From assembly GCA_040403535.1 (NCBI GenBank), contig JBBAKL010000005.1, positions 38,552-102,551 of the forward strand: DNA of 64,000 bases. The letters run 5' to 3'. The notes beneath the pieces are model-generated. The model was given only the letters and a program-made list of their open reading frames with translations. It did not search any database and was not told the origin of the DNA. The position numbers and the translations under genes are program-made. Below are positions 53,918-61,645 of the stretch, piece after piece; position 1 is the first letter of the stretch; the number at the start of each line of letters is the position of its first letter. This DNA comes from JAHEYG01 sp040403535 (GTDB taxonomy: Bacteria; Bacteroidota; Bacteroidia; B-17B0; Aurantibacillaceae).

Positions 53918-54787
53918 TTAATTTGAAAGCCGGTAAAGTTTATACCATTCCTCTTTAGAGAGATTTATGGAATAAGCGCTTGCCGCATTTACTATTCGTT
54001 TATTGTCAGTACTTCCAATAATTGGCAAAGCTCCTAATTTATAAAGCCAGGCTACCGCAATTTGCTCAATGTTTGCGTTGTATTTTTGAGCAATTTCTTT
54101 AAGCGCTTTGCGTAATAGGATCGCCTTCTTATCTTTTGAATTTTCGATTTTACCGCCGCCAAGCGGCGACCACGCCATAGGTTTACTGTATTGCTCTTTT
54201 ATAAAATCTAACCGACCATCATCAATAGCTGAAGTATTTAATAGATTTAGTTCGATATGATTAGTGACAATAGGCTGTGGCAAATAGGACGCCAGTAAAC
54301 GGTGCTGAAAAACATTAAAATTAGAAATACCGATATGTTTTATTTTACCTGACAACAACAGCTTGGTTAATTCGGAAGCCGTTTCTTCAACGTTATACAA
54401 TGGATCGTAATGCTCAAGCAAAAAAACATCAATGTAATCTGTTTTAAGTCGAGAAAGAGAATTGTCGATACTTTTCTTAATATAATCTGCACTTAAATCG
54501 TAATAAAATTGCTTGTTGTTTAATTTTCTGATTCCTGCTTTAGTGAACAAAACTATATCCTCACGCTTTATAGCGCGTGAAGATATAGCATTTCCAAATA
54601 ATGATTCGATTTTGCCGTCTAAATAACTTGCGCTATGGTCAAATGTATTAACGCCCAGTTCCAAATTTAAATTCACAATTTGTTCAAGGTTTTTTTGTGT
54701 AGCCAAATTAGGCTTGTTCCAGCGCCAGAATCCGTAAATGGCGGCTGAAACTTCCGGACCTGTTTCGCTAATATATATTTTTTCCAT
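53918..54787 (-). CDS. Aldo/keto reductase
   Basis: NADPH-dependent reductase, TIM barrel, 289 aa. The tetrad shows Asp and Tyr in FDHSASYLDGKIE, Lys in LFTKAGIRK and His in LLEHYDP. Cofactor-binding HIGISNFNVFQHRLL and PIIGSTDNKRI follow. It is most like YdhF-type reductases. It starts 2 nt after the peroxiredoxin stop, as second gene of the sulfur operon. Its substrate there is unknown. The 93 bp before osmC may hold a weak internal promoter. Confidence 0.9.
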   Translation of the reverse strand: MEKIYISETGPEVSAAIYGFWRWNKPNLATQKNLEQIVNLNLELGVNTFDHSASYLDGKIESLFGNAISSRAIKREDIVLFTKAGIRKLNNKQFYYDLSADYIKKSIDNSLSRLKTDYIDVFLLEHYDPLYNVEETASELTKLLLSGKIKHIGISNFNVFQHRLLASYLPQPIVTNHIELNLLNTSAIDDGRLDFIKEQYSKPMAWSPLGGGKIENSKDKKAILLRKALKEIAQKYNANIEQIAVAWLYKLGALPIIGSTDNKRIVNAASAYSINLSKEEWYKLYRLSN

Positions 54788-54789
54788 TG

Positions 54790-55425
54790 TTATAAATTTG
54801 GTTGTGGCGTTGTTCTTAAATACGGTTTAATCTCCTTAAATCCTTTTGGAAACTTAGTAGGTATGTCTTCTGTTTTGATTGCCGGAATAACGACTACGTC
54901 TTCGCCGTTTTTCCAATTTGCCGGTGTAGCTACACTGTAATTGGCAGTAAGCTGTAATGAATCAATTACACGAAGAATTTCGTCAAAATTTCTTCCTGTA
55001 GAGGCGGGATATGTGATTATCAATTTTACTTTTTTATCAGGGCCGATAACCACAACCGAACGAACAGTAAATTTATCGGAGGCATTTGGGTGCACAAAAT
55101 CATAAAGTTTAGACACTTCAAAAATCGGATCTGCTATAATAGGATAATTTACCTTCGTGCTTTGTGTTTCATTAATGTCTTCTATCCATTTCAGATGTGA
55201 TTCAACCGGATCTACGCTTAAGGCGATTACTTTAACATTTCGCTTATCAAATTCAGGTTTCAGTTTAGCTACTGTTCCCAGTTCTGTTGTACATACGGGT
55301 GTAAAATCGGCAGGATGAGAAAATAATATTCCCCAACTGTTTCCTAAGTAGTGATGAAAGTTAATTTTTCCTTCGCTCGACTCTGCTACAAAGTCTGGTG
55401 CGATGTCTCCTAATTTAATTGACAT
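54790..55425 (-). CDS. Prx6-type 1-Cys peroxiredoxin
   Basis: Thiol peroxidase of 211 aa. The peroxidatic Cys is in HPADFTPVCTTELG; the AhpC-TSA core continues with VIALSVDPVESHLKWIEDI and a Prx6-type C-terminal extension (ANWKNGEDVVVIPAIKTE). No resolving Cys is seen. It is the first structural gene of the sulfur operon, about 50 nt downstream of the attenuator terminator, so its expression would be controlled by it. Confidence 0.93.
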   Translation of the reverse strand: MSIKLGDIAPDFVAESSEGKINFHHYLGNSWGILFSHPADFTPVCTTELGTVAKLKPEFDKRNVKVIALSVDPVESHLKWIEDINETQSTKVNYPIIADPIFEVSKLYDFVHPNASDKFTVRSVVVIGPDKKVKLIITYPASTGRNFDEILRVIDSLQLTANYSVATPANWKNGEDVVVIPAIKTEDIPTKFPKGFKEIKPYLRTTPQPNL

Positions 55426-55471
55426 GTCTTTTTGTTTTTTATTGTTATTTATTTTTTGAATTTGCAGTAAT

Positions 55472-55505
55472 AAAAAAACCCTCCACGTTTTTAAACGGAA
55501 GGGTT
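55472..55505 (-). terminator. Attenuator terminator of sulfur operon
   Basis: On the minus strand AACCCTTCCGTTT pairs with the following AAACGTGGAGGGTT (one bulge), and seven T follow. It sits between the leader peptide and the peroxiredoxin gene. The 5' arm (55490-55501) can instead pair with the end of the leader peptide coding region (55532-55543), giving an antiterminator. Confidence 0.85.
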
Positions 55506-55528
55506 AAATGACTAATATACTAAACATA

Positions 55529-55612
55529 TTACTTCCGCTTAAACGACATCCACATCTTACAACACATGGTGCTTGCAAAAATTGATTGTGTATTTAAGCG
55601 GTTGTTTTTCAT
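55529..55612 (-). CDS. Cys/Met-rich leader peptide of sulfur operon
   Basis: Short ORF of 27 codons ending in MCCKMWMSFKRK and TAA. Two adjacent Cys codons (55559-55564) are followed by Met, Trp and Met codons. It lies between a promoter element and an intrinsic terminator, upstream of prx-akr-osmC-metZ-cysD-cysN. Within it, segment 55593-55601 pairs perfectly (9 bp) with the last codons (55532-55543), which in turn pair with the 5' arm of the terminator. This is the arrangement of amino-acid attenuators such as trp and his. A ribosome stalled at the Cys codons for lack of charged tRNA-Cys would free the antiterminator. A shorter version could start at the internal ATG 55567. Confidence 0.8.
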   Translation of the reverse strand: MKNNRLNTQSIFASTMCCKMWMSFKRK

Positions 55613-55622
55613 TTTAGCGGTA

Positions 55623-55630
55623 CAAAGTAA
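55623..55630 (-). promoter_or_regulatory. Promoter of sulfur operon leader
   Basis: Minus-strand TTACTTTG resembles TAnnTTTG; a TTG about 20 bp further upstream (55651-55653) could be the -33 element. It is 10 bp upstream of the leader peptide ATG. Confidence 0.45.
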
Positions 55631-55746
55631 AATCAATTTTTTTTGACACACAAGAAAAAACCGAATTAATTTCTATTCTCCTATCGGAGTAATAGGATAT
55701 ATTCGTCTGGATGTTTTGGTTTTACTAGCTTTTTCGATTTTAAATA

Positions 55747-55781
55747 AATAAAAAAAGCCCGAAAATAATTTCGGGCTTTCG
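55747..55781 (-). terminator. Intrinsic terminator of DUF4397 gene
   Basis: Minus-strand stem AGCCCGAAA / TTTCGGGCT with a short loop is followed by a T-run. It lies 20 bp after the DUF4397 gene stop codon. Confidence 0.88.
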
Positions 55782-55796
55782 TAGCTATGAGTTGAC

Positions 55797-57593
55797 TTAT
55801 TCTTTAATCAATTTTGCTTGTTCAATCGTGTTACCATGATATACATTTAAAATGTATAACCCGGCATTTAATTCGCTTGTGTTAACTGTTATTGTATTTT
55901 CTCCCGGGGTTAATTCTGAGTTGGACTGAATTAGTACTCGGCCCGACAAATCAGTAATAACAACGTTAGCTGCCTGTGTTTCCTTAGTAAAAACTGTTAC
56001 GTTAATCTTGCTAGTGTTTGGATTTGGGAATACATTGGCATTAATATACTCAGATGGTATTTCATTAACAGATGTTGTGCTTAACAAAGGAAGTTGAACT
56101 AAGTTTCCACCTGTTGGCAACGCAGCCCACAAACCAAATGCAGGTCCGTTACTATTAGAAGTTGGGGTTAAAAACCCTGATGCTACTACCGATAAACCAA
56201 GCCCTGTTGTGCCTAATGTATTTAACGGAGCACTATAGCTGGCTACTGTTGCAGTTCCTGCTGTATTTGTAACGTGTAAGGTATAATTTCCCGCTGTTGT
56301 GTTTGAAGGAAGTTGCAAATAGCCTGATGTATTAAATGTATTGTAAGCCATATTGGTTACTACAGTTCCTGAGCCTTGAGCCACAACGTTTACCGCCGGA
56401 GCATCGGTTGCACCATGATAAACTAAAACATCTGTATTGTTTGCGTTTAAAGATCTTTCGCGCGCAGATGCGTAAACCGCTAAATTAAACGGAGCAGTTG
56501 CTGATGAAGGCGTATATCCGGTTGGACTTACAATTCCGTTTGCAATTAATTGGTACTTTGAAGTAGGAGCCAAGTTGTAGGTATAGCTTGCGATAGCTGA
56601 TGCAACACTTGTACTTGTTGGTGGTGCAATAGAAAGTGTTACTACTTGTGCTGTAGGTATATCAATATAAGACGATGCTGTTCTGAATGCAAAATTATCG
56701 ATTAACTTAATAGCATTCGGTCCGGTTGTGGCCGATTGAAAATATACATCAACCTGAGCTGCCGCAAGGTCAGCACAGTTATGAATCGCCTGTAAACGTG
56801 TTGATGAGGCAGGAGTGGAAGGTAAAGGAATTAGTGATCCTCCTGTTGCAGTAGCAACATACAAACCAAATGCCGACCCATTGCTATTATTTGAAGGTGT
56901 TAAGAAACCACTGGCTACAACGGTTAATGCAGCTCCGCCAACTCCTAAAGTTTGTAAAGGAGCTGAATATTCTGCCACAACGTTTTCGGCGTTTTGATCA
57001 CGCACCTGAATTTTATAATTTGCAGTTGGTAGGTTTAGATAGCCTGCATATGCGCCATAAGGAGCGTTATTAACCAAAACATTTGGAACAACAGGATTTG
57101 TACCTGTAAATGGCGCAACTATGTCAACTGTTGGTGCATCAGTACTACCATGGTGAACTAATACACTTGTAGTTGTACCATTTGGCGCAGCAGCTAATCC
57201 GGCTGTAAATGTATTTAAAGTAAACGGACGCATCATTGATGAAGGATTGTAGCCTGTTGGACTTACAATTCCATCAGCAATAACAATATTTCTGCTGTTT
57301 GGAGCAAAGTTAACCGTGAAGGTTGCGATGCTTTGTGCAGAAGAAGTGCTTGTGCCCGGCGCAACACCAACAACAATATTTACTCCCGCAGGAATGTTAG
57401 TTAAGGTTGGAGTAGCGAAACGAAATTGTAAATCGTTTACTAAAAGCGTGGTGCCCGCATAAATATCCACTGTGCCTGCTGCGGCATCAGCGCAATTGTG
57501 TATGATTTGAATAGAGGCCGTTTGTGCTCTCATGGCTGTTGCAGAAGCAAACATTCCTGCAACCAATAAAGATTTTGTAATTAGTTTATTCAT
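55797..57593 (-). CDS. DUF4397 repeat protein with T9SS sorting domain
   Basis: Exported surface or extracellular protein of 598 aa. A signal peptide (ending ATAMRAQ) precedes four DUF4397-type units recognisable from IIHNCADAAAGTVDIY, LVHHGSTDAPTVDIV, AIHNCADLAAAQVDVY and LVYHGATDAPAVNVV; they form two long tandem halves that share DGIVSPTGY-type motifs. The C-terminal 80 residues are a type A T9SS sorting domain (NVFPNPNTSKINVTVF, ITDLSGRVL, LNAGLYILNVY). Composition is Ala/Thr/Asn-rich. The start codon lies in a 9-bp inverted repeat. Confidence 0.9.
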   Translation of the reverse strand: MNKLITKSLLVAGMFASATAMRAQTASIQIIHNCADAAAGTVDIYAGTTLLVNDLQFRFATPTLTNIPAGVNIVVGVAPGTSTSSAQSIATFTVNFAPNSRNIVIADGIVSPTGYNPSSMMRPFTLNTFTAGLAAAPNGTTTSVLVHHGSTDAPTVDIVAPFTGTNPVVPNVLVNNAPYGAYAGYLNLPTANYKIQVRDQNAENVVAEYSAPLQTLGVGGAALTVVASGFLTPSNNSNGSAFGLYVATATGGSLIPLPSTPASSTRLQAIHNCADLAAAQVDVYFQSATTGPNAIKLIDNFAFRTASSYIDIPTAQVVTLSIAPPTSTSVASAIASYTYNLAPTSKYQLIANGIVSPTGYTPSSATAPFNLAVYASARERSLNANNTDVLVYHGATDAPAVNVVAQGSGTVVTNMAYNTFNTSGYLQLPSNTTAGNYTLHVTNTAGTATVASYSAPLNTLGTTGLGLSVVASGFLTPTSNSNGPAFGLWAALPTGGNLVQLPLLSTTSVNEIPSEYINANVFPNPNTSKINVTVFTKETQAANVVITDLSGRVLIQSNSELTPGENTITVNTSELNAGLYILNVYHGNTIEQAKLIKE

Positions 57594-57623
57594 AACATCA
57601 GTTTATAGGTTAATTGATGTTAT
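57592..57623. promoter_or_regulatory. Inverted repeat over the DUF4397 start codon
   Basis: ATAACATCA (57592-57600) and TGATGTTAT (57615-57623) pair perfectly over 9 bp and include part of the start codon. It could be an operator or an RNA hairpin masking initiation. A second 9-bp inverted repeat (TTTGTTTAA 57641-57649, TTAAACAAA 57667-57675) lies just upstream. Confidence 0.4.
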
Positions 57624-57703
57624 AACACTATTATTGTTTTTTTGTTTAAGCTTGATGGCTATACGGTTAAACAAAACATCATAAACTATTGTTTATCAAG
57701 CGC

Positions 57704-58141
57704 TTAATTTTTGTTTAATTTCTTTTCCCTTTTTAAAACATCTGCCAAACTGGTCTTAGAAAGTATCTTTATGCTCGCGTCTCTGACTTGCAAAACCACA
57801 TCGCGCAATCCGCACTTTTCTTCGTCAATACACTCTTCACATGTTTCATAAAAGTTCAAACTCGCACAGGGTAATAATGCGATCGGACCACCCGTTGAAC
57901 GAATAATTGTACTTAACATTACCTCCTCCGGATGTTTTGTTAAATAGTACCCTCCTGTTGGTCCCATCTTGCTTTTCACTATACCCTGATGCCGTAATTC
58001 TAACAATATCGCTTCAAGAAATTTTCTGGGAATTTTCTCAGTTTCGGCTATTTCCGAAATAGCCAAGGGCTTAAGACCGTTATAGTTCTTGGCCAGGGCT
58101 AATAATGCTTTTATAGCATATTTTGTTTTCTTTGGCAGCAT
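57704..58141 (-). CDS. Rrf2-family transcriptional regulator with Cys cluster
   Basis: Winged-helix regulator of 145 aa. It has the Rrf2 DNA-binding N-terminus (YAIKALLALAKNYN, ISEIAETEKIPRKFLEAILL, SKMGPTGGYYLTK) and a Cys-rich segment LPCASLNFYETCEECIDEEKCG. Several Cys in this position bind an Fe-S cluster in IscR/NsrR-like members. It is close to the sulfur operon, so CymR-like control of sulfur genes is possible but unproven. AGTTG and CAACT half-sites (58150-58175) flank its promoter region. Confidence 0.9.
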   Translation of the reverse strand: MLPKKTKYAIKALLALAKNYNGLKPLAISEIAETEKIPRKFLEAILLELRHQGIVKSKMGPTGGYYLTKHPEEVMLSTIIRSTGGPIALLPCASLNFYETCEECIDEEKCGLRDVVLQVRDASIKILSKTSLADVLKREKKLNKN

Positions 58142-58186
58142 AGTCGAATAGTTGTAAATATACTACTTATCAACTAGGATATAAAA

Positions 58187-58741
58187 TCACTCGAACTTTT
58201 TTAGGCCTATTCTAATCCCGACATTAGCCGTTACAAGCGGATCGGCTCCATGATCCATAAACATTTTAGTAACATTAATATTGGCCGTTGGATAGATGGC
58301 GCTAAAAAAACCTTTTTTAGCAAACGGTTTAAAGTTATATCCAATATCAAGCCCTAGTCCACTCCGATGAAATATTTCGTGATCCATTCCCATCACGGAT
58401 TCAACCGGTCTCACCATATAGGTTTCGTTACCCACTTCGTGGTGATGCGCAAACCCGGCTCCCAGGTATAAGCCAAAACCAAAATTATAGCGGTAATTAA
58501 AGGTTATTGGGCCGATAATAGCCATATTATCGAAATTATACACCTCCCGCACCCTAATATCAATGCTGCTATTTTTATTAATAAAAAACCCTATTGCGCC
58601 GCCTACACCGGCAACAGGTGATGTTTTGTGCACACCTATCGAAAAAGCAGTCTCTAAATATATCTTATGATTAACGTTTTGTGCCTTAATGTGGCCCATC
58701 AATATCATGACAAGCAACACAATTACTGTCTTTGTTTTCAT
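58187..58741 (-). CDS. Exported outer-membrane beta-barrel-like protein
   Basis: Hypothetical 184-aa protein with signal peptide MKTKTVIVLLVMILMGHIKA. The mature part has alternating amphipathic strands, Gly-rich turns (GVGGAIGFFINKNSSIDIRV, NFGFGLYLGAGFAHHH), and ends in a strand (NVGIRIGLKKFE), as small outer-membrane barrels do. Family not recognised. It is divergent from the gamma-carbonic anhydrase gene. Confidence 0.75.
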   Translation of the reverse strand: MKTKTVIVLLVMILMGHIKAQNVNHKIYLETAFSIGVHKTSPVAGVGGAIGFFINKNSSIDIRVREVYNFDNMAIIGPITFNYRYNFGFGLYLGAGFAHHHEVGNETYMVRPVESVMGMDHEIFHRSGLGLDIGYNFKPFAKKGFFSAIYPTANINVTKMFMDHGADPLVTANVGIRIGLKKFE

Positions 58742-58856
58742 GTTTATACGTATTAAGAAGTAATTGTGTTTTCATGTTGTAGATGGTTTTTATACGCTGC
58801 TTCCGGAAAAAGGTTCCGGGTTGTATAAAAATGCTTTTCTTTGTAAAAAAACAATT

Positions 58857-59369
58857 ATGTCGGTTATACTTCCTGTTAATGGTGTAAATCCTCAATTTGG
58901 ATTTAATTGCTTTGTTGCTCCTAATGCAACTATTGTTGGTGATGTTGTTATGGGTGATGATTGCAGCATCTGGTTTAACGCCGTAGTACGTGGTGATGTG
59001 AATAGCATTCGCATGGGTAACAAAGTTAACATTCAGGATGGCGCCGTAATTCACTGCACGTACCAAAAAACAAAAGTTCATTTAGGAAATAATGTTTCGG
59101 TTGGACATAACGCCATTGTACATGGTTGCACTGTTCACGATAATGTCCTTATTGGAATGGGTGCAATAGTTATGGATAATTGCGAAATCGGGAGCAACAC
59201 CATTATTGCCGCAGGCGCAGTAGTAACCGAAGGAACAAAAGTGCCAAGCGGCTGCATTTTTGCGGGAGTACCTGCTAAAAAAGTTAAAGACATTTCGGAA
59301 GAATTAATCAACGGAGAAATTGATCGTATCGCCAACAACTATTTAATGTATAGTAGCTGGTTTAAATAA
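58857..59369 (+). CDS. Gamma-class carbonic anhydrase-like hexapeptide protein
   Basis: Left-handed beta-helix trimer of 170 aa from ATG 58857 (MSVILPVNG); the longer frame to 58764 has no homologous-looking sequence. Hexapeptide repeats run through the whole chain. Metal-binding His are in VIHCTY and VGHNAIVHGC. Other hallmarks are WFNAVVRGDVNSIRMG and IGMGAIVMDN. Such YrdA/CaiE-like proteins bind zinc; carbonic anhydrase activity is not assured. Confidence 0.92.
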   Translation: MSVILPVNGVNPQFGFNCFVAPNATIVGDVVMGDDCSIWFNAVVRGDVNSIRMGNKVNIQDGAVIHCTYQKTKVHLGNNVSVGHNAIVHGCTVHDNVLIGMGAIVMDNCEIGSNTIIAAGAVVTEGTKVPSGCIFAGVPAKKVKDISEELINGEIDRIANNYLMYSSWFK

Positions 59370-59398
59370 TCTTACTTGCCGATTAATGCGCTATCTTA

Positions 59399-60232
59399 CT
59401 ATAGCTGCAGGTGCTCTGATTTAATTTCCTTACCAAAAAAGCGTGATGCCTGTTCATCAAAATTATGCGGCATTTCCGTCGTAAAGTACTTAATGCTTCC
59501 GCCCTTACTGCATTTGGCGTCCATATCGGGATGACGCTTTAAATAATCCGCCAAACCTTTAGATACAATTTCTCCCTGAGACAAAACAGTAATGTGCTGA
59601 GGGAGATATTGTTTTATTTTATTCATTAACAAGGGATAGTGCGTGCAACCTAAAATTACGGTGTCAATTTTATCCGACTGGTGTAATAGATTTTTAATGT
59701 GTTTCTCTACAAAGTAGTTAGAACCCTCGTTGTTAAATTCATTGTTTTCGATTAAAGGCACCCACATCGGACAGGCTTCCTGAAATACTTTTACATCCGG
59801 AAAAAATTTTTCAATTTCAATTGGATATGAATTAGAGGTTACCGTTCCTGTGGTTCCTAAAACGCCAATGTGTTTTGTTTTTGAATACTTACCAACTACT
59901 TCGGTGGTTGGCCTTATAACGCCCAGAACCCTGCGGCTTGAGTCAATTAATGGTAAATCTTTTTGCTGAATATTTCGGAGAGCTTTTGCAGAAGCCGTAT
60001 TACAGGCCAGAATTACTAAATGACAACCTTTATCGAATAAATGATTCACGCACTCCAAAGTGTACTGATAAACCGTTTCAAAACTACGTGTTCCATAAGG
60101 CGCGCGGGCATTATCCCCTAAGTACAAATAATCATACTCGGGTAATTGCTTAACAATTTCTTTGAGAATTGTTAGTCCTCCATAACCGGAGTCAAATACA
60201 CCTATTGGCGAGTATGGGGGTTTTCCAGACAT
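59399..60232 (-). CDS. murI: Glutamate racemase
   Basis: Makes D-glutamate for peptidoglycan. It has PIGVFDSGYGGLTIL, LYLGDNARAPYGTRS, catalytic Cys in LACNTASAKALR and the second Cys in LGCTHYPLLM. Length of 277 aa is normal. The ATG overlaps the stop codon of the upstream porin-like gene as TAATG, implying translational coupling. Confidence 0.95.
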   Translation of the reverse strand: MSGKPPYSPIGVFDSGYGGLTILKEIVKQLPEYDYLYLGDNARAPYGTRSFETVYQYTLECVNHLFDKGCHLVILACNTASAKALRNIQQKDLPLIDSSRRVLGVIRPTTEVVGKYSKTKHIGVLGTTGTVTSNSYPIEIEKFFPDVKVFQEACPMWVPLIENNEFNNEGSNYFVEKHIKNLLHQSDKIDTVILGCTHYPLLMNKIKQYLPQHITVLSQGEIVSKGLADYLKRHPDMDAKCSKGGSIKYFTTEMPHNFDEQASRFFGKEIKSEHLQL

Positions 60233-61380
60233 TATAATGACACATCAATACAAACTATTGTTTCTATACGTTGATTTGTTCCGTATCCTTTTTCTCTGAA
60301 AACATAGTTATCAGACTGCAGAATTCTACCTTCGACACTAAACGCAACATTTTTAAATGGTTTGTACTCCAATCCCACTGTTGTTCCCATAACATAGTTG
60401 CCAAAAGAAAGACTTCCAGTAACTACATTTTCCGGATCTGACAAATATTCACCGCGCACATACAAAGCTGATTTATTTATGTATTGGTATTTAGCAACAA
60501 TCAAACCACTATATAAACTTGCTTTTTTTGTTGAATCCTTTTTCAGAGAATTTTCCTGCCAGCCATAGTTGGCCTCAATTGCCAGACTAAATTTTGACAT
60601 TGTTAGTGTTGCATAAAAGTTGTTGTAATAACGCCGTTGTTTCAGCTTTACTGTGTCCGCCGCTTCGTCACCGGTAATAAAGTTATATGTAAAAGAAAGA
60701 TTATCTGAAGGCGTATAAACAGTAGAAAAACCTAAGAGCTTATCTTTATTGTAGTCAACCAATGTATTAAAACTATTAAACGCATTCAGTTGCAGGGCGA
60801 GTTTTTTGTTGACCACATACGTTAGTTTTGCGCCGGAAAAATAATACGGCTCATAATTGTTTACTAACGAAATACTAGAAGTGATATTCTCGCGTGGCTG
60901 GGTACTTTCAACGCCAATGTGCGAGCGAAAAATACCTGCATCCAACCAAAGCCCTTTATAAATTCGAAAACCGCCATTGGCTTCTTGAATCATGTTTAAC
61001 TCATTAGGCCAAATTGCTTTAGGAATATCGCCAAAATGTAATCCAAAATTTCCTCTTACATTTTTACTGTTGTATTGCATTGACATTAACGCCATGTTTA
61101 AGCCAAACTCTTTGTTGCGGGGAGCCATAACGGGTATCTGAACAAAACCGTTATTATTCGTCTCATCGGTATAATACGCAAAGTAAGTACTTACATACCC
61201 GCCTATAACTAATTTTGACTCCTCTGTTTCTTTATCCGCAATAAATTTTCCACCGAAAAGTCTTACAGAATCTTTTTCTACAATAAACGGTTTTTTTTTA
61301 GAAATAGAGTCCTGAGAAAATATAAATGATTCCGTGAACAGGAAAAATAGAACAAATGCTAAAAACGTTTGTTGCTTCAT
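60232..61380 (-). CDS. Outer-membrane porin-like beta-barrel protein
   Basis: Exported barrel of 382 aa. The signal peptide is MKQQTFLAFVLFFLFTESFIF. The mature chain has long amphipathic strands (VIGGYVSTYFAYYTDETNNN, LNMALMSMQYNSKN, FGLHFGDIPKAIWP) as in the putative beta-barrel porin-2 family. Transport substrate unknown. Co-transcribed with murI (1-bp overlap). Its promoter element is 61386-61393. Confidence 0.82.
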   Translation of the reverse strand: MKQQTFLAFVLFFLFTESFIFSQDSISKKKPFIVEKDSVRLFGGKFIADKETEESKLVIGGYVSTYFAYYTDETNNNGFVQIPVMAPRNKEFGLNMALMSMQYNSKNVRGNFGLHFGDIPKAIWPNELNMIQEANGGFRIYKGLWLDAGIFRSHIGVESTQPRENITSSISLVNNYEPYYFSGAKLTYVVNKKLALQLNAFNSFNTLVDYNKDKLLGFSTVYTPSDNLSFTYNFITGDEAADTVKLKQRRYYNNFYATLTMSKFSLAIEANYGWQENSLKKDSTKKASLYSGLIVAKYQYINKSALYVRGEYLSDPENVVTGSLSFGNYVMGTTVGLEYKPFKNVAFSVEGRILQSDNYVFREKGYGTNQRIETIVCIDVSL

Positions 61381-61385
61381 TACAA

Positions 61386-61393
61386 CAAATCTA
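61386..61393 (-). promoter_or_regulatory. -7 element of porin-like/murI operon
   Basis: Minus-strand TAGATTTG fits TAnnTTTG and is 5 nt before the ATG at 61380. It is divergent from the DUF5522 promoter. Confidence 0.5.
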
Positions 61394-61424
61394 AGAAATT
61401 CTTTCGGTTTATTAAGGGTAATTG

Positions 61425-61432
61425 TATTTTTG
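61425..61432 (+). promoter_or_regulatory. -7 element of DUF5522 gene, nearly leaderless
   Basis: TATTTTTG fits TAnnTTTG and stands only 3 nt before ATG 61436. Confidence 0.45.
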
Positions 61433-61435
61433 TAT

Positions 61436-61612
61436 ATGTTTAAAAAACCGCTTGATCCGGAAGATTACTACATGAGTCCGGAAGGATATATTGTTTTTAC
61501 TGAGAAATATCATCTTAAGCGCGGTTACTGTTGCAAAAGCGGATGTAAGCATTGCCCGTACGGTTACAACAAAAAAACAGGAAAGTTTGATAAAGAAAAG
61601 ACTAAAGAATAA
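61436..61612 (+). CDS. Small Cys-rich DUF5522 protein
   Basis: 58-aa protein with a Cys/His motif, GYCCKSGCKHCPYGYNKKTG, suggesting zinc binding; family DUF5522, function unknown. The preceding PEDYYMSPEGYIVFTEKYHL is also conserved in this type of protein, as far as I recall. ATG 61436 is favoured; the frame upstream is not protein-like, and the promoter element overlaps that region. It lies 33 bp upstream of hutU. Confidence 0.85.
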   Translation: MFKKPLDPEDYYMSPEGYIVFTEKYHLKRGYCCKSGCKHCPYGYNKKTGKFDKEKTKE

Positions 61613-61645
61613 AACAATAAGATAATAGAATCAAGACAAAAAGCT

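Noticed and set aside
55472..55630. SAM or other riboswitch upstream of the sulfur operon
   Set aside because: No SAM-I or SAM-II core was recognised. The short ORF with Cys codons and the 1-2, 2-3, 3-4 pairing explain the region better.
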